The translations under genes were made by a program, and so were the position numbers. Under the pieces are notes generated by a model. It was not told where the DNA came from and searched no databases. It was given only the letters and a program-made list of their open reading frames with translations. Shown here one piece after another: positions 8,905-17,843 of a stretch of 64,000 bases of DNA. The stretch lies in the NCBI GenBank assembly GCA_913020705.1, contig CAJWBY010000004.1, forward strand, positions 1-64,000. The letters run 5' to 3'. The stretch is from an uncultured Colwellia sp. Its GTDB lineage: Bacteria > Pseudomonadota > Gammaproteobacteria > Enterobacterales > Alteromonadaceae. Within the stretch, counting starts at the first letter, position 1, and each line of letters starts with the position of its first letter.

Positions 8905-9225
8905 TTACCAACTGTCACACGAAATAACACTTGACCCCATACCGCTTTTAATTTTCATAATTTCACATACTATCTTATAAGCTAGCGGCATTATCCCTTT
9001 ATGTGAAAAATCATTACTGTGCGTAACTTTTGCACGAATATTCGTAAATAAATCCCACCCATTATTCTTATTAATCAAATCACATAAATCATGGATTTTA
9101 ATGATTTTTTTTATTTCCATTGTTTTAGCAAATAATAAGCATTCTTGAGCTACCTCTAATGAAACTTTCGTGTAGCTCTTTACTATTTGCTCAGCTGTTA
9201 ATTCTGTCATGCGGTTTAAATCCAT
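8905..9225 (-). CDS. Hypothetical protein inside the ybiT insert
   Basis: I do not recognise this 106-residue protein. It is predicted to be mostly helical and soluble, with no signal peptide, membrane segment or evident metal motif (AEQIVKSYTKVSLEVAQECL, then KIIKIHDLCDLINKNNGWDL). A second ATG at residue 6 is an alternative start, and neither has a strong ribosome-binding site. It lies upstream of the GIY-YIG pseudogene on the same strand and next to the right end of the insert. It could be an accessory or regulatory protein of that element, but this is only positional inference. Confidence 0.55.
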   Translation of the reverse strand: MDLNRMTELTAEQIVKSYTKVSLEVAQECLLFAKTMEIKKIIKIHDLCDLINKNNGWDLFTNIRAKVTHSNDFSHKGIMPLAYKIVCEIMKIKSGMGSSVISCDSW

Positions 9226-9294
9226 TTTTATATTAATGAATATACTTTAACATTCAAATAGCTTTTGAGTTGTTCCAAGTTGTAACTCTTCCTG

Positions 9295-9300
9295 TATAAT
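9295..9300 (+). promoter_or_regulatory. Probable replacement -10 box for ybiT
   Basis: A TATAAT hexamer lies 42 nt before the inferred ybiT start at 9343, within the right end of the insert. The -35 region is poor (TTGTTC with a 19-nt spacer is the best seen). AAGGA at 9331-9335 supplies a ribosome-binding site with a 7-nt spacing. Confidence 0.45.
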
Positions 9301-9342
9301 GTGCCTCATTAGATTTATATAAATATTATTAAGGAATTACAT

Positions 9343-10935
9343 ATCCTAACTTGTAATAACATCACCCAGCAATTTGGTGCAAAGCCTCTTTTTGAAAACA
9401 TTTCCCAAAAATTTGGTGGCGGTAATCGTTACGGTTTAATTGGCGCAAATGGTTGTGGTAAATCAACGCTAATTAAAATACTCGGTGGCGATTTAGAGCA
9501 AACCTCTGGAAATGTTAGTTTAGACCCTAACGAACGTCTAGGTAAATTAAGTCAAGACCAGTTCGCATTTGAACACTTCAGCGTTATAGATACCGTAATC
9601 ATGGGTCATACTGAATTATGGGCGGTAAAAGAAGAGCGTGACCGCATTTATGCTTTACCTGAAATGAGTGAAGCAGACGGCATGAAAGTTGGTGATTTAG
9701 AATCTGAATATGCTGAAATGGATGGTTACAGTGCAGAATCTCGTGCTGGCGAATTATTGATGGGTGTTGGTATTTCGATTGAACAACACTACGGTTTAAT
9801 GAGTGAAATAGCTCCTGGTTTTAAACTGCGTATATTGCTAGCACAAGCACTATTCTCAGATCCAGATATTTTATTATTAGATGAGCCTACCAATAACCTT
9901 GATATTCATACGATTCAATGGTTAGAAGAAACACTTAATGCCCGTGATTCAACCATGATAATCATCTCGCATGATAGACATTTCTTAAACAGTGTTTGTA
10001 CACACATGGCTGATTTAGATTACGGAGAACTAAGAGTTTTTCCAGGTAACTACGACGAATATATGCTGGCAGCAACACAAGCTCGAGCTAATTTACTCGC
10101 TGATAATGCCAAGAAAAAAGCTCAAATTGGCGAACTTCAAGCATTTGTTGCACGTTTCTCAGCTAACGCTTCAAAAGCTAAGCAAGCAACTTCTCGCGCA
10201 AAACGTATCGACAAAATTCAGCTTGAAGAAGTAAAACCGTCAAGCCGTACCAACCCTTTTATTCGTTTTGAACAAGAAAAGAAATTATTCCGTAATGCTT
10301 TAGTGATTGAAAAATTAAACAAGCATTTCGATGACGCTCATATATTAAAAGACATATCCCTTTTGGCTGAAGTTGGAGAGCGTATTGCGGTTATCGGTGA
10401 GAATGGTATCGGTAAAACGACTTTTTTACGTACCCTACTAAACGAAGTTGGTTATGAAGCTACTTCAGGAGAATTCACTTGGTCTGAAAACGCTAACATT
10501 GGTTATTACGCACAAGACCATGAGTTTGAATTTGAGAATGACATGACGTTATTTGAATGGATGAGTCAATGGCGCCAACCTACTGACGACGAACAAGCCG
10601 TTCGAGGTTATTTAGGGCGATTATTGTTTTCAGCTGACGATATTCTAAAATCAGTTAAAATATTATCAGGTGGCGAAAAAGGTAGAATGCTATTTGGTAA
10701 ATTGATGATGCAACTACCAAATATCCTTGTGATGGACGAACCAACTAACCACATGGATATGGAGTCTATTGAATCACTTAACATGGCTTTAGAAAACTAT
10801 GAAGGTACGCTAGTGTTTGTAAGCCATGACCGTGAATTTGTTTCTAGTTTGGCGACGCGCATTATTGAATTAACCAGTGACGGATACATTGATTTTGCGG
10901 GTACCTACGATGAGTACCTAGCGAGCCAAGCGTAA
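9343..10935 (+). CDS. ybiT: ABC-F family ATPase YbiT, apparent ATC start
   Basis: Ribosome-associated ABC-F protein with two ATPase domains and no membrane part; the family acts at the ribosomal E site in translation. Walker A motifs are GANGCGKST (residues 34-42) and GENGIGKTT (352-360), with [11 protein letters not shown] and [11 protein letters not shown]alker B regions. Alignment with Escherichia coli YbiT from memory places residue 1 at an ATC codon at 9343 and gives 530 residues, the same length. From the upstream stop at 9310 to the first ATG at 9601 the frame contains no ATG, GTG or TTG, and starting at 9601 would remove the first Walker A. AAGGA is perfectly spaced before the ATC. 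So translation uses ATC, or the codon is mutated or misread. Confidence 0.9.
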   Translation: MLTCNNITQQFGAKPLFENISQKFGGGNRYGLIGANGCGKSTLIKILGGDLEQTSGNVSLDPNERLGKLSQDQFAFEHFSVIDTVIMGHTELWAVKEERDRIYALPEMSEADGMKVGDLESEYAEMDGYSAESRAGELLMGVGISIEQHYGLMSEIAPGFKLRILLAQALFSDPDILLLDEPTNNLDIHTIQWLEETLNARDSTMIIISHDRHFLNSVCTHMADLDYGELRVFPGNYDEYMLAATQARANLLADNAKKKAQIGELQAFVARFSANASKAKQATSRAKRIDKIQLEEVKPSSRTNPFIRFEQEKKLFRNALVIEKLNKHFDDAHILKDISLLAEVGERIAVIGENGIGKTTFLRTLLNEVGYEATSGEFTWSENANIGYYAQDHEFEFENDMTLFEWMSQWRQPTDDEQAVRGYLGRLLFSADDILKSVKILSGGEKGRMLFGKLMMQLPNILVMDEPTNHMDMESIESLNMALENYEGTLVFVSHDREFVSSLATRIIELTSDGYIDFAGTYDEYLASQA

Positions 10936-10952
10936 AAATTACTTTCTATATA

Positions 10953-11000
10953 AAAAGATAAAACACACGTCGATCACTCTGTGTTTTATCTTTTACTTTT
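10953..11000 (+). terminator. Intrinsic terminator after ybiT
   Basis: A perfect 15-bp inverted repeat, AAAAGATAAAACACA / TGTGTTTTATCTTTT with a 12-nt loop, followed by a T-rich stretch. Confidence 0.85.
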
Positions 11001-11044
11001 AAACAATCAATTAAAACTATCTATTGAACCTTTAAGGAAATCCT

Positions 11045-11896
11045 TTGCTCAGTTATCGTCACGCTTTTCACGCAGGAAACTTCGCTGACGTGTTAAAACA
11101 CTCTGTTTTAACACTTGTACTTGAATACATGGTGCGTAAAGATAAAGGCTTTACATATGTCGACAGTCACTCTGGTGCAGGCATGTATTCACTCAATGAA
11201 GAATATGCACAGAAAACAGGTGAATACAAAGATGGCATAGCTAAAATTCTTGCTGTTTCAAATGATGATGATTTTCCAGAGGCATTGATGCCTTATGTTG
11301 AGTTACTTCAGAAATTGAATGCTGAAAATAGCGAACTAGAGATTTATCCTGGTTCACCGGGTATAGCTAAACAATTCATGCGTCGTCAAGACAGTGCTCA
11401 TTTATTTGAATTACACCCAACTGACATTCAGCACTTAACTGAATTTTGTGCCCGTTGGAACAAATCTCATGTAAAACAATCTGATGGTTACAAAGGTATA
11501 CTTGGCTTGATACCACCACCTAGTAGACGTGGTTTAGTGCTGATAGACCCGCCTTACGAATTAAAAGAAGATTACACTAAAGCCGTTAAGACTATTGTAA
11601 AAGCGTATAGGAAATTCACTTCTGGCACGTATATACTTTGGTACCCGGTCGTGACTCGTGAACGTATTAACGCCATGGAAAAGGACTTTTCACGAAGCGA
11701 TGTAAAAAATTTACTACAAGTTGAATTTTGTTTACACCCTGACAGTGAAGAATATGGAATGACTGGAACAGGTCTTTTTATTGTTAACCCACCATGGCAA
11801 TTAGAAAGTCAATTGTCTGGAATATTGCCTTATTTGAAAGCAAAGCTAGGCGAAGATCAAACGACTTTCACGTTGAAAAAATTAATCGAAGAATAA
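11045..11896 (+). CDS. rlmJ: 23S rRNA (adenine-2030-N6)-methyltransferase RlmJ
   Basis: SAM-dependent N6-adenine methyltransferase that modifies A2030 of 23S rRNA. The 283-residue protein begins MLSYRHAFHAGNFADVLKHS, the strongly conserved RlmJ N-terminus, which fixes the start at a TTG codon; AAGGA lies about 8 nt before it. The catalytic DPPY motif is at residues 168-171 (LVLIDPPYELKEDY), and the SAM-binding region is near YVDSHSGAGMYSL. It stands between terminators and appears monocistronic. Confidence 0.95.
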   Translation: MLSYRHAFHAGNFADVLKHSVLTLVLEYMVRKDKGFTYVDSHSGAGMYSLNEEYAQKTGEYKDGIAKILAVSNDDDFPEALMPYVELLQKLNAENSELEIYPGSPGIAKQFMRRQDSAHLFELHPTDIQHLTEFCARWNKSHVKQSDGYKGILGLIPPPSRRGLVLIDPPYELKEDYTKAVKTIVKAYRKFTSGTYILWYPVVTRERINAMEKDFSRSDVKNLLQVEFCLHPDSEEYGMTGTGLFIVNPPWQLESQLSGILPYLKAKLGEDQTTFTLKKLIEE

Positions 11897-11905
11897 AAAA
11901 CCTAT

Positions 11906-11933
11906 ATAGCTCAATAATAATTTATTGAGCTAT
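11906..11933. terminator. Bidirectional hairpin between rlmJ and the desaturase gene
   Basis: A 12-bp perfect stem, ATAGCTCAATAA / TTATTGAGCTAT with a 4-nt loop, lies between two convergent genes. A T-run follows on the minus strand a few bases away, so it serves best for the minus-strand gene. Confidence 0.65.
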
Positions 11934-11947
11934 TCGCAAATAGGCAG

Positions 11948-12943
11948 TTATAAAGCTCTATATCTATTGGCTTGAGTCAAAGTACTAAAATCATTAAACC
12001 TAACACCATTTTCTCTCATCACTTTATGTGCAGTGCTTGCCAACATTTGTCTTAAGTAAAACGGTTGCTGCACGACAAAATGATGTATTGCATGGGTACC
12101 CGCAAAGTTAAAAGTAAAAAGGTTAAATGGCCAAATAAACAAACCTTTAAATACCTGAGTCTGCTTTAATACACTATCAACACTACCATAATAATGAAGG
12201 TACGAGGTCACCAAGTTAAGACAACCTGATCTCAAAAAGTTAGGGGCAATTAGCGTTACCATTATCAAATTACTTAATTCAACAAATGAGTGTAAAAAAT
12301 TAGAGTAATTATAGTCATCGGGCATAAACGCATTAATACCGTGAAATAAAAGAAAACCATATCCAAAAATGTAATAAAAAATGGTAAGCGGGAAACCCGC
12401 ATTAAAAACAGTAAGAAATTTAAAAACCTTAACTTCCTTATTTAAGCGTTTTCTCTGTAAAAGTAAACCTAACAAACCATCAAACATTACAATAAAGCGT
12501 ACAAAAATATTGGCGATACCATTCCCCACAAGCCTTTCTTCAAGGTCTTGTTCTGTTCCAGACGTTTTATGATGTAGTAAATGAATTTTTCGACGATACC
12601 AAGGATTAATAGTACTCGGCCTCATTAACCAAACAGTAAACATCATAAAATTATGCATAAAAGCATTGTTGCGGAAATAGAGTTTATGAATTAAATCATG
12701 CTCTAATTCATGGGATATTGAGGCAAAAATTGCAGTAATAATAATGCAGAGCCACACAGGAATAAATGCATAATAATATAAGCATGCACTGATTATCATT
12801 CCCGAAAGGGACAAAGCTAGAATACATAAACTAATGGTATCTTGCTTCTTTAAAAATGAGTATTTGTCACGTAAACGGCTTTCTTCCGTTTTAACACTCA
12901 ATACAATATTTTGAATTTTTTGAGCGTTGTCTTGTGAAGTCAT
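11948..12943 (-). CDS. Membrane fatty-acid desaturase family protein
   Basis: Integral membrane di-iron desaturase/hydroxylase-family protein of 331 residues. The three histidine boxes are HELEHDLIH (about residue 95), HLLHHKTSG (about 130) and HAIHHFVV (about 290). Hydrophobic segments lie between them (SLCILALSLSGMIISACLYYY, VWLCIIITAIFASI and others). It probably acts on membrane or storage acyl chains, but the substrate and position of desaturation cannot be assigned. It is monocistronic and convergent with rlmJ. Confidence 0.88.
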   Translation of the reverse strand: MTSQDNAQKIQNIVLSVKTEESRLRDKYSFLKKQDTISLCILALSLSGMIISACLYYYAFIPVWLCIIITAIFASISHELEHDLIHKLYFRNNAFMHNFMMFTVWLMRPSTINPWYRRKIHLLHHKTSGTEQDLEERLVGNGIANIFVRFIVMFDGLLGLLLQRKRLNKEVKVFKFLTVFNAGFPLTIFYYIFGYGFLLFHGINAFMPDDYNYSNFLHSFVELSNLIMVTLIAPNFLRSGCLNLVTSYLHYYGSVDSVLKQTQVFKGLFIWPFNLFTFNFAGTHAIHHFVVQQPFYLRQMLASTAHKVMRENGVRFNDFSTLTQANRYRAL

Positions 12944-12992
12944 TTTGAAATAGCCACTATTATTGATTCAGACGCTGAAAGCGATTGATTCA

Positions 12993-13017
12993 AAAGGCAT
13001 GTTATATTAATGCCTTT
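12993..13017 (-). terminator. Weak terminator hairpin after the DEAD-box gene
   Basis: An 8-bp stem, AAAGGCAT / ATGCCTTT with a 9-nt loop, just downstream of the helicase stop on the minus strand. Only a short T-run follows. Confidence 0.4.
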
Positions 13018-13030
13018 CTACTCTGTATAA

Positions 13031-14392
13031 TTAATCAGTCTCTGTTTCAGAATTGTTATCTATTTCACTAACAGGTAAAACAGATTTTTTACGTAAAACA
13101 GGTAGTTCACCAACATCTTGTGCAACAAAAACTCTTTTTACCACTTTTTTAGGTTGAGCTCTTTTAGCTTTATCGTTAGCTTTCTGCGAAGATTTTGCCT
13201 TAACTGCTGCTTTTGGTTTTTTCGGTTTAATGCCTTTAAATTTAGCTTTTAAACCATCAACAACATCGAAATTAAAGGTTTGTTGTAAAAAGCCTTCAAC
13301 ATTTTTGAAACTGATCCAATCTTTAGGTCCAACAAATGAAATCGCATCACCTGTACTACCCGCTCGACCCGTTCGGCCAATACGATGAACAAATTCCTCG
13401 GTGTGCTTTGGCATATCAAAATTAAATACATGTGATACGTTAACCAAATCTAAACCTCGAGAAGCTAAATCAGTGGTTATCAATATCTTTTGTTGTCCTT
13501 TACTAAAGCCGTCCATTATTTGATTACGCTGACCTTGATTAAGCTCACCACTTAATGCGACAGTACTTAGCCCCTGCTCAGTAAGTAATTTTGATAAACG
13601 GTCAGTATCACTTCGTGTTGCAGTAAAAATAATAACTTGTTGATACTTCTCAGTTTTCAAAAAGTGTTCAAGTAAATCTTGTTTATGGTCTAGGTTGTCA
13701 CATAAATAAAATCTTTTAGTGATATCTTTATGCTCTGTGTGTGCTGAGCCTATCGAAATGCGTTTAGGTTTTTTCAATAACGCGAGTGCGAATTCATTCA
13801 CTTGTGCGTGATCTAATGTTGCTGAAAACATCAAGGTTTGGCGTTTTCGATGATCCGCAGCATCATTAATTTGTTTCAATTGCTTTGAGAAACCTAAATC
13901 TAACATTCGATCAGCTTCGTCAAGAATAAGTAGTTCTAAGCCCTTTAAATAAAAGTGACCTTGAGATAAATGATCAGCCAGTCTTCCAGGAGTAGCAACA
14001 ATAAAGTGAGGGTCTTTTTCGAGTGTTTTTACTTGGTCATTAAAGTTCTCGCCACCCAAAATAAGCACAGCTTTAAATTGTGAACCCGTAGTAAACAAAC
14101 GTAGTTGCGTAAATACTTGTTTCGCTAATTCTCGTGTTGGCATAAGAATAAGTACGCGAGGATCACGTTTAGACAAAGCACGATTTCTAATTAAGCGTTC
14201 CATTGCAGGAATAATGAACGCTAACGTTTTACCCGAACCTGTTTTTGACGATGCAATTAAATCATGTCCTGCCATTGCTGCAGGAATAGCATGCTGCTGA
14301 ATTTCTGTTGGCTCTGTAAAACCTAAATGCTCAACCATTGACATTAAACGGCTGTCTAAACCAAAATCTGTAAACTGCAAACTACACTCCAA
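13031..14392 (-). CDS. DEAD-box ATP-dependent RNA helicase
   Basis: Two-RecA-domain RNA helicase of 453 residues. The Q motif region LGFTEPTEIQQHAIP is followed by Walker A ASSKTGSGKT, PTRELAKQ (Ia), LILDEADRMLDLGF (II), FSATLD (III) and HRIGRTGRAGS (VI). The C-terminal 80 residues are rich in Lys and Ala and probably bind RNA non-specifically. It resembles the RhlE/SrmB group but I cannot fix the subfamily. Likely roles are ribosome assembly or cold-adapted mRNA unwinding. It is monocistronic. Confidence 0.95.
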   Translation of the reverse strand: MECSLQFTDFGLDSRLMSMVEHLGFTEPTEIQQHAIPAAMAGHDLIASSKTGSGKTLAFIIPAMERLIRNRALSKRDPRVLILMPTRELAKQVFTQLRLFTTGSQFKAVLILGGENFNDQVKTLEKDPHFIVATPGRLADHLSQGHFYLKGLELLILDEADRMLDLGFSKQLKQINDAADHRKRQTLMFSATLDHAQVNEFALALLKKPKRISIGSAHTEHKDITKRFYLCDNLDHKQDLLEHFLKTEKYQQVIIFTATRSDTDRLSKLLTEQGLSTVALSGELNQGQRNQIMDGFSKGQQKILITTDLASRGLDLVNVSHVFNFDMPKHTEEFVHRIGRTGRAGSTGDAISFVGPKDWISFKNVEGFLQQTFNFDVVDGLKAKFKGIKPKKPKAAVKAKSSQKANDKAKRAQPKKVVKRVFVAQDVGELPVLRKKSVLPVSEIDNNSETETD

Positions 14393-14523
14393 AACAAGAT
14401 CAAAAAATACCTGTGTATTATAACCTGCAACGGTTGATAATGGCGTATAGTATTTCTATCATCATGTAAAAAAATAAAAAGAATGACGAACTTGTTCATC
14501 TTACAAACTGTACAAATCTTAAA

Positions 14524-15063
14524 TCACACATGTTCATCACGAAGCCAGTCAACATAACCGACAAAAAAGTTTTGCCAGAAGTCGTTCGTTTGTGCAAGTT
14601 CAACGAGTTGCATACCAAAGGTTTCTAATACTTCCAAATCAAAAATACAGCTTTCATCGGGAATATACATTGCTGACTTTTGCTCACATTGTTGATGAAT
14701 TGCGGTTAAACATTTAGCAAACCCATCTAAAGTTGAGCTTACGACTGTCCGTTGCCACTGATTTTCTTCTTCAGCAAGCGCAGTATAAACTGCCAAACTT
14801 TCATCAGAGACATCTACAAAGTACGGGTCGCCTAATTCTGTATCTTTAGCGATAACGACCCAAGAGCTTTGCCAGTTGCCACGCTTATTTACATTATCAC
14901 TGTCGCTATTAACTAAACTTACCCCATTCTTATCAATTGAATAACCGATCTGTGCTTTATTGAATTCAGCCATTCTTGCTACAACATTGAAACCTTGCGG
15001 TCCAAAGAAAACCTCTTTATGTTCAAAGGCTTTTAATTTGTTTAGTAATTCTGTTTGATCCAT
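14524..15063 (-). CDS. Hypothetical protein, possibly SUKH/SMI1-KNR4-like
   Basis: Soluble acidic protein of 179 residues. The ATG at 15063 is preferred over an upstream in-frame TTG because AAAGAG lies about 10 nt before it. The stretch GYSIDKNGVSLVNSD, then SSWVVIAKDTELGDPYFVDV, resembles SMI1/KNR4 (SUKH) domain proteins, which act as immunity or interaction modules. I hold that resemblance loosely. It lies downstream of gltX on the same strand, with 85 nt between them, and no toxin gene is adjacent. Confidence 0.7.
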   Translation of the reverse strand: MDQTELLNKLKAFEHKEVFFGPQGFNVVARMAEFNKAQIGYSIDKNGVSLVNSDSDNVNKRGNWQSSWVVIAKDTELGDPYFVDVSDESLAVYTALAEEENQWQRTVVSSTLDGFAKCLTAIHQQCEQKSAMYIPDESCIFDLEVLETFGMQLVELAQTNDFWQNFFVGYVDWLRDEHV

Positions 15064-15148
15064 ATTTATATCACTCTTTAGAGACAAGAAAGTCGCTGAC
15101 AGATAACAATCAACGACCTTACAATTTTCAATATGTGCTCTGTTCGAA

Positions 15149-16561
15149 TTAACTAGCAGCTATTCTCGCTTCAACAACTTCAATCGCGTGATCGATACGA
15201 GCAAGCACTTTATTTTTATCTAGCAAAGCTAAAGTAACATCTAAAGAAGGTGAATTACCCGCGCCGGTAGCAGCAACACGTAATGGCATACCAACTTTAC
15301 CCATACCTACTTCAAGTTCAGTTGCTGTATCGTTAATGGCAGCATGAATTAATTCAGGAGACCATTCGCTCAACGCAGCAAGTTTAGCTTTCACTAAAAT
15401 AAGTGGCTCTTTTACTACTGGACGTAAATGCTTTTTAACAGCCCCTGCGTCTAGTTCGCTAAAGTCTTCGTAAAAGTAACGAGATATTTGCGCCATTTCT
15501 TTTAGCGTTTTAACGCGGTCAGCTTGAATTTTAACTATTTCTTCAAGTGAAGGACCATTTTCAGTATTAATGCCTTGCTCGTTCATATGCCATGCTAAAT
15601 GTTCTGCAACATAGCTTGGGTCCATCGTTTTCATGTAATGCTGGTTTACCCAAATTAACTTATCTGTATTAAAACCAGAAGCAGCACGATTACAGTCTTT
15701 TAAGTCAAATAATTCGATCATTTCATCACGAGAAAAAATTTCTTTATCGCCATGCGACCAACCTAAACGTACTAAATAGTTAAGCAGAGCTTCAGGTAAG
15801 TAACCGTCATCACGATACTGCATAACACCAACAGCGCCATGACGTTTAGATAAACGTTTACCGTCATCACCTAAAATCATAGGAATATGTGCATATTCAG
15901 GAAGTGTTGCGCCTAGTGCTAATAAAATATTGATTTGCTTAGGCGTATTACTGATATGGTCATCACCACGAACAACATGGGTAATTTTCATATCCCAGTC
16001 ATCTACAACAACCGTTAAGTTATAGGTAGGTGTGCCATCGCTACGCGCAATAATTAAGTCATCAAGTTGTTCATTGCTTATAGTGATATCACCTTTCACC
16101 ATATCTTTGATAACTACGTCACCTTCAAGTGGGTTTTTGAAACGAATAACAAAAGGTTTATCAGCCGGGTGATCAGTACGGTCACGCCATAAACCATTAT
16201 ACTTTTCCAACTCACCTTTAGCTTTTGCTTCTTCTCGCATTGCTTCAACTTCATCACTAGTAGAATAACAACGGTATGCATTGCCAGACTCAAGTAATTG
16301 GTCGATCACTTCTTTATAACGATCAAAGCGTTTAGTTTGAAAATATGGGCCGTGAGTCCATTCAAGATTCAACCAGTTCATACCGTCCATAATTGCGTCT
16401 ACTGATTCTTGGCTTGAACGTTCTAAATCAGTGTCTTCAATACGTAAAACAAAATCACCACCATTTTTTTTGGCGTATAACCAGCTATAAAGAGCAGTAC
16501 GTGCTCCACCAACATGTAAATAACCAGTAGGGCTTGGTGCAAATCGAGTTGTTAAGCTCAT
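15149..16561 (-). CDS. gltX: Glutamyl-tRNA synthetase
   Basis: Class I aminoacyl-tRNA synthetase charging tRNA-Glu. The start at 16561 gives [19 protein letters not shown], the standard N-terminus, and a 470-residue protein. The frame stays open 50 codons further upstream, but that part has no family match. The HIGH-equivalent motif is HVGG at about residues 16-19 and the KMSKS-equivalent is KRLSKRHG near residue 238. The [10 protein letters not shown] segment is also typical. The C-terminal anticodon-binding helical domain is complete. Confidence 0.97.
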   Translation of the reverse strand: MSLTTRFAPSPTGYLHVGGARTALYSWLYAKKNGGDFVLRIEDTDLERSSQESVDAIMDGMNWLNLEWTHGPYFQTKRFDRYKEVIDQLLESGNAYRCYSTSDEVEAMREEAKAKGELEKYNGLWRDRTDHPADKPFVIRFKNPLEGDVVIKDMVKGDITISNEQLDDLIIARSDGTPTYNLTVVVDDWDMKITHVVRGDDHISNTPKQINILLALGATLPEYAHIPMILGDDGKRLSKRHGAVGVMQYRDDGYLPEALLNYLVRLGWSHGDKEIFSRDEMIELFDLKDCNRAASGFNTDKLIWVNQHYMKTMDPSYVAEHLAWHMNEQGINTENGPSLEEIVKIQADRVKTLKEMAQISRYFYEDFSELDAGAVKKHLRPVVKEPLILVKAKLAALSEWSPELIHAAINDTATELEVGMGKVGMPLRVAATGAGNSPSLDVTLALLDKNKVLARIDHAIEVVEARIAAS

Positions 16562-16906
16562 ATAAATCTCACTATAAATATTAAAACTTAAAGGTAATGT
16601 TTTTAGACAAAGCTTAAAGTTTAGAATTGGTATGACAAAAAATTTTCGATATTTTAACAGGCATAGATAAGGAAAACATCTTTTGGGATAAAAAACCAAG
16701 AAAAGAAACAAATAAAAGTGGATAAAATAATCAAGATGTTGAATTTTACAGCAAGTAAATTCGTTATATCAAAAAAACTGAAAAAAAATCAAAAAAAGCT
16801 TTGTTTTATGTTGACAGCTTTCCTCATCTCCCTATAATACGCCCCACTGAAACGCAGACAGTCTTATTATTAATTAGACAGTTAACGCTTCAGAAAATTT
16901 AAGATT
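16562..16906. other. Intergenic region between gltX and the tRNA pair
   Basis: This 345-bp AT-rich stretch holds the consensus tRNA promoter at 16811-16838 and the divergent upstream region of gltX. I see no gene, repeat or further structured element in it. The upstream extension of the gltX frame is rich in Phe, Leu and Lys and does not look coding. Confidence 0.6.
16811..16838 (+). promoter_or_regulatory. Consensus sigma-70 promoter of the tRNA-Val pair
   Basis: A perfect TTGACA (16811-16816) and perfect TATAAT (16833-16838) are separated by 16 nt. The bases after the -10 box are GC-rich (ACGCCCC), a discriminator typical of stringently controlled stable-RNA promoters. The first tRNA begins about 68 nt downstream. 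Confidence 0.9.
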
Positions 16907-16982
16907 GGGCGATTAGCTCAGTTGGGAGAGCACCGCCCTTACAAGGCGGGGGTCACTGGTTCAAGCCCAGTATCGCCCACCA
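16907..16982 (+). tRNA. tRNA-Val (anticodon TAC)
   Basis: A 76-nt cloverleaf with encoded CCA. The acceptor stem pairs GGGCGAT with ATCGCCC, the D-arm is TTAGCTCAGTTGGGAGAGC, the anticodon loop is CTTACAA (anticodon TAC), and the T-arm contains GGTTCAAGCCC. It is first in a two-gene tandem with an upstream consensus promoter. Confidence 0.97.
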
Positions 16983-17012
16983 TAATTACTACCCTACATT
17001 TCATATCGAAAT

Positions 17013-17088
17013 GGACGATTAGCTCAGTTGGGAGAGCACCGCCCTTACAAGGCGGGGGTCACTGGTTCAAGCCCAGTATCGTCCACCA
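17013..17088 (+). tRNA. tRNA-Val (anticodon TAC), second copy
   Basis: Identical to the copy 30 nt upstream except that the third acceptor pair is A-T instead of G-C (GGACGAT / ATCGTCC). This is a compensated double change. The CCA is encoded. No clear intrinsic terminator is visible after it. Confidence 0.97.
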
Positions 17089-17243
17089 TCTTATTTATTC
17101 AAAAATAACACAATAAAAAAATTCTTTTCTATTATTTTAAATGACAATCCAAAATAGCTAATTCATATTCTATATGATGATTCTATGATATTATTCATTT
17201 CATAAATATATTTATTACATTCAAATTATTAGGCTAACCTTTC

Positions 17244-17600
17244 ATGTCCTCACACGCTATTATTGATATTTCTGTTGAACCTATCGAGCTTTGTAAATTA
17301 TTAAAAATCGCCAATATGGTTAGCGGTGGTGGTGAAGCTAAAATAGTGATTAGTGAAGGGTCTGTGATCGTTAACAATGAAGTCGAGTTTCAGAAACGCA
17401 AAAAAATTCGTCATGGCGATATTGTGGAGTTTGATGACGAAATAATTAAAGTGAATTATGTAAAGGCCAAAAAGACCGCGAAAAACAACATTGCATCGAC
17501 GTCATCACCTGAAAAGTCCCAGAAAATAAAAAACAAAGAAAGTATTACTACATTTGCCGATCCTCTTCTCCCCCGCAAACGTAAGCCTATTTCATTTTAA
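17244..17600 (+). CDS. S4-domain RNA-binding protein
   Basis: Small 118-residue protein with an S4 RNA-binding domain over about residues 10-75 (VEPIELCKLLKIANMVSGGG, then VIVNNEVEFQKRKKIRHGD), like YbcJ-type proteins. The C-terminal 45 residues are basic and low in complexity (KAKKTAKNN, PRKRKPISF), suiting non-specific RNA contact. The role is probably linked to ribosomes or tRNA, but the target is unknown. Confidence 0.85.
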   Translation: MSSHAIIDISVEPIELCKLLKIANMVSGGGEAKIVISEGSVIVNNEVEFQKRKKIRHGDIVEFDDEIIKVNYVKAKKTAKNNIASTSSPEKSQKIKNKESITTFADPLLPRKRKPISF

Positions 17601-17843
17601 CTGTTCCTGATAATTTAATTAAATAATACGTAAACTTATTTCTCCGTATTATTTTTGATATTTAAAACTGATATTTGGTAACTCATTTAATGGACTTCCT
17701 TTGTAAATAAAGCTAGCAATAGCTATTTATTTACTTAATTACGCTCAAAAATCATCAATCACTTTGCATTAATCAAACAAAATAAAAATAAATTAATGAT
17801 GCTATCCTTATTAATCAATAATAAATTTATTAACAGGACTTAC

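Larger units (their letters stand above)
8101..9342. mobile_element. Putative nuclease-bearing insert in the 5' end of ybiT
   Basis: About 1.24 kb separates the stranded ybiT start (8077-8100) from the functional gene (9343 onward). It holds two minus-strand coding units, a frameshifted GIY-YIG nuclease gene and a 106-codon gene of unknown role, plus a new -10 box and ribosome-binding site at its right end that can drive ybiT. No transposase, recombinase, terminal inverted repeats or exact target duplication are visible. The exact boundaries are uncertain by some tens of bases because the flanking ybiT copies are diverged. A homing-endonuclease style element is the favoured inference; a decayed integrative element is the alternative. 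Confidence 0.5.

Noticed and set aside
9299..9322. ATG at 9299 as the ybiT start
   Set aside because: It is in a different frame and stops after seven codons.
16562..16711. N-terminal extension of gltX by 50 codons
   Set aside because: The family start [13 protein letters not shown] is clear, and the extension is Phe/Leu/Lys-rich with no match to synthetases.
16922..17116. An open frame across the tRNA pair
   Set aside because: It merely translates two tRNA-Val genes.
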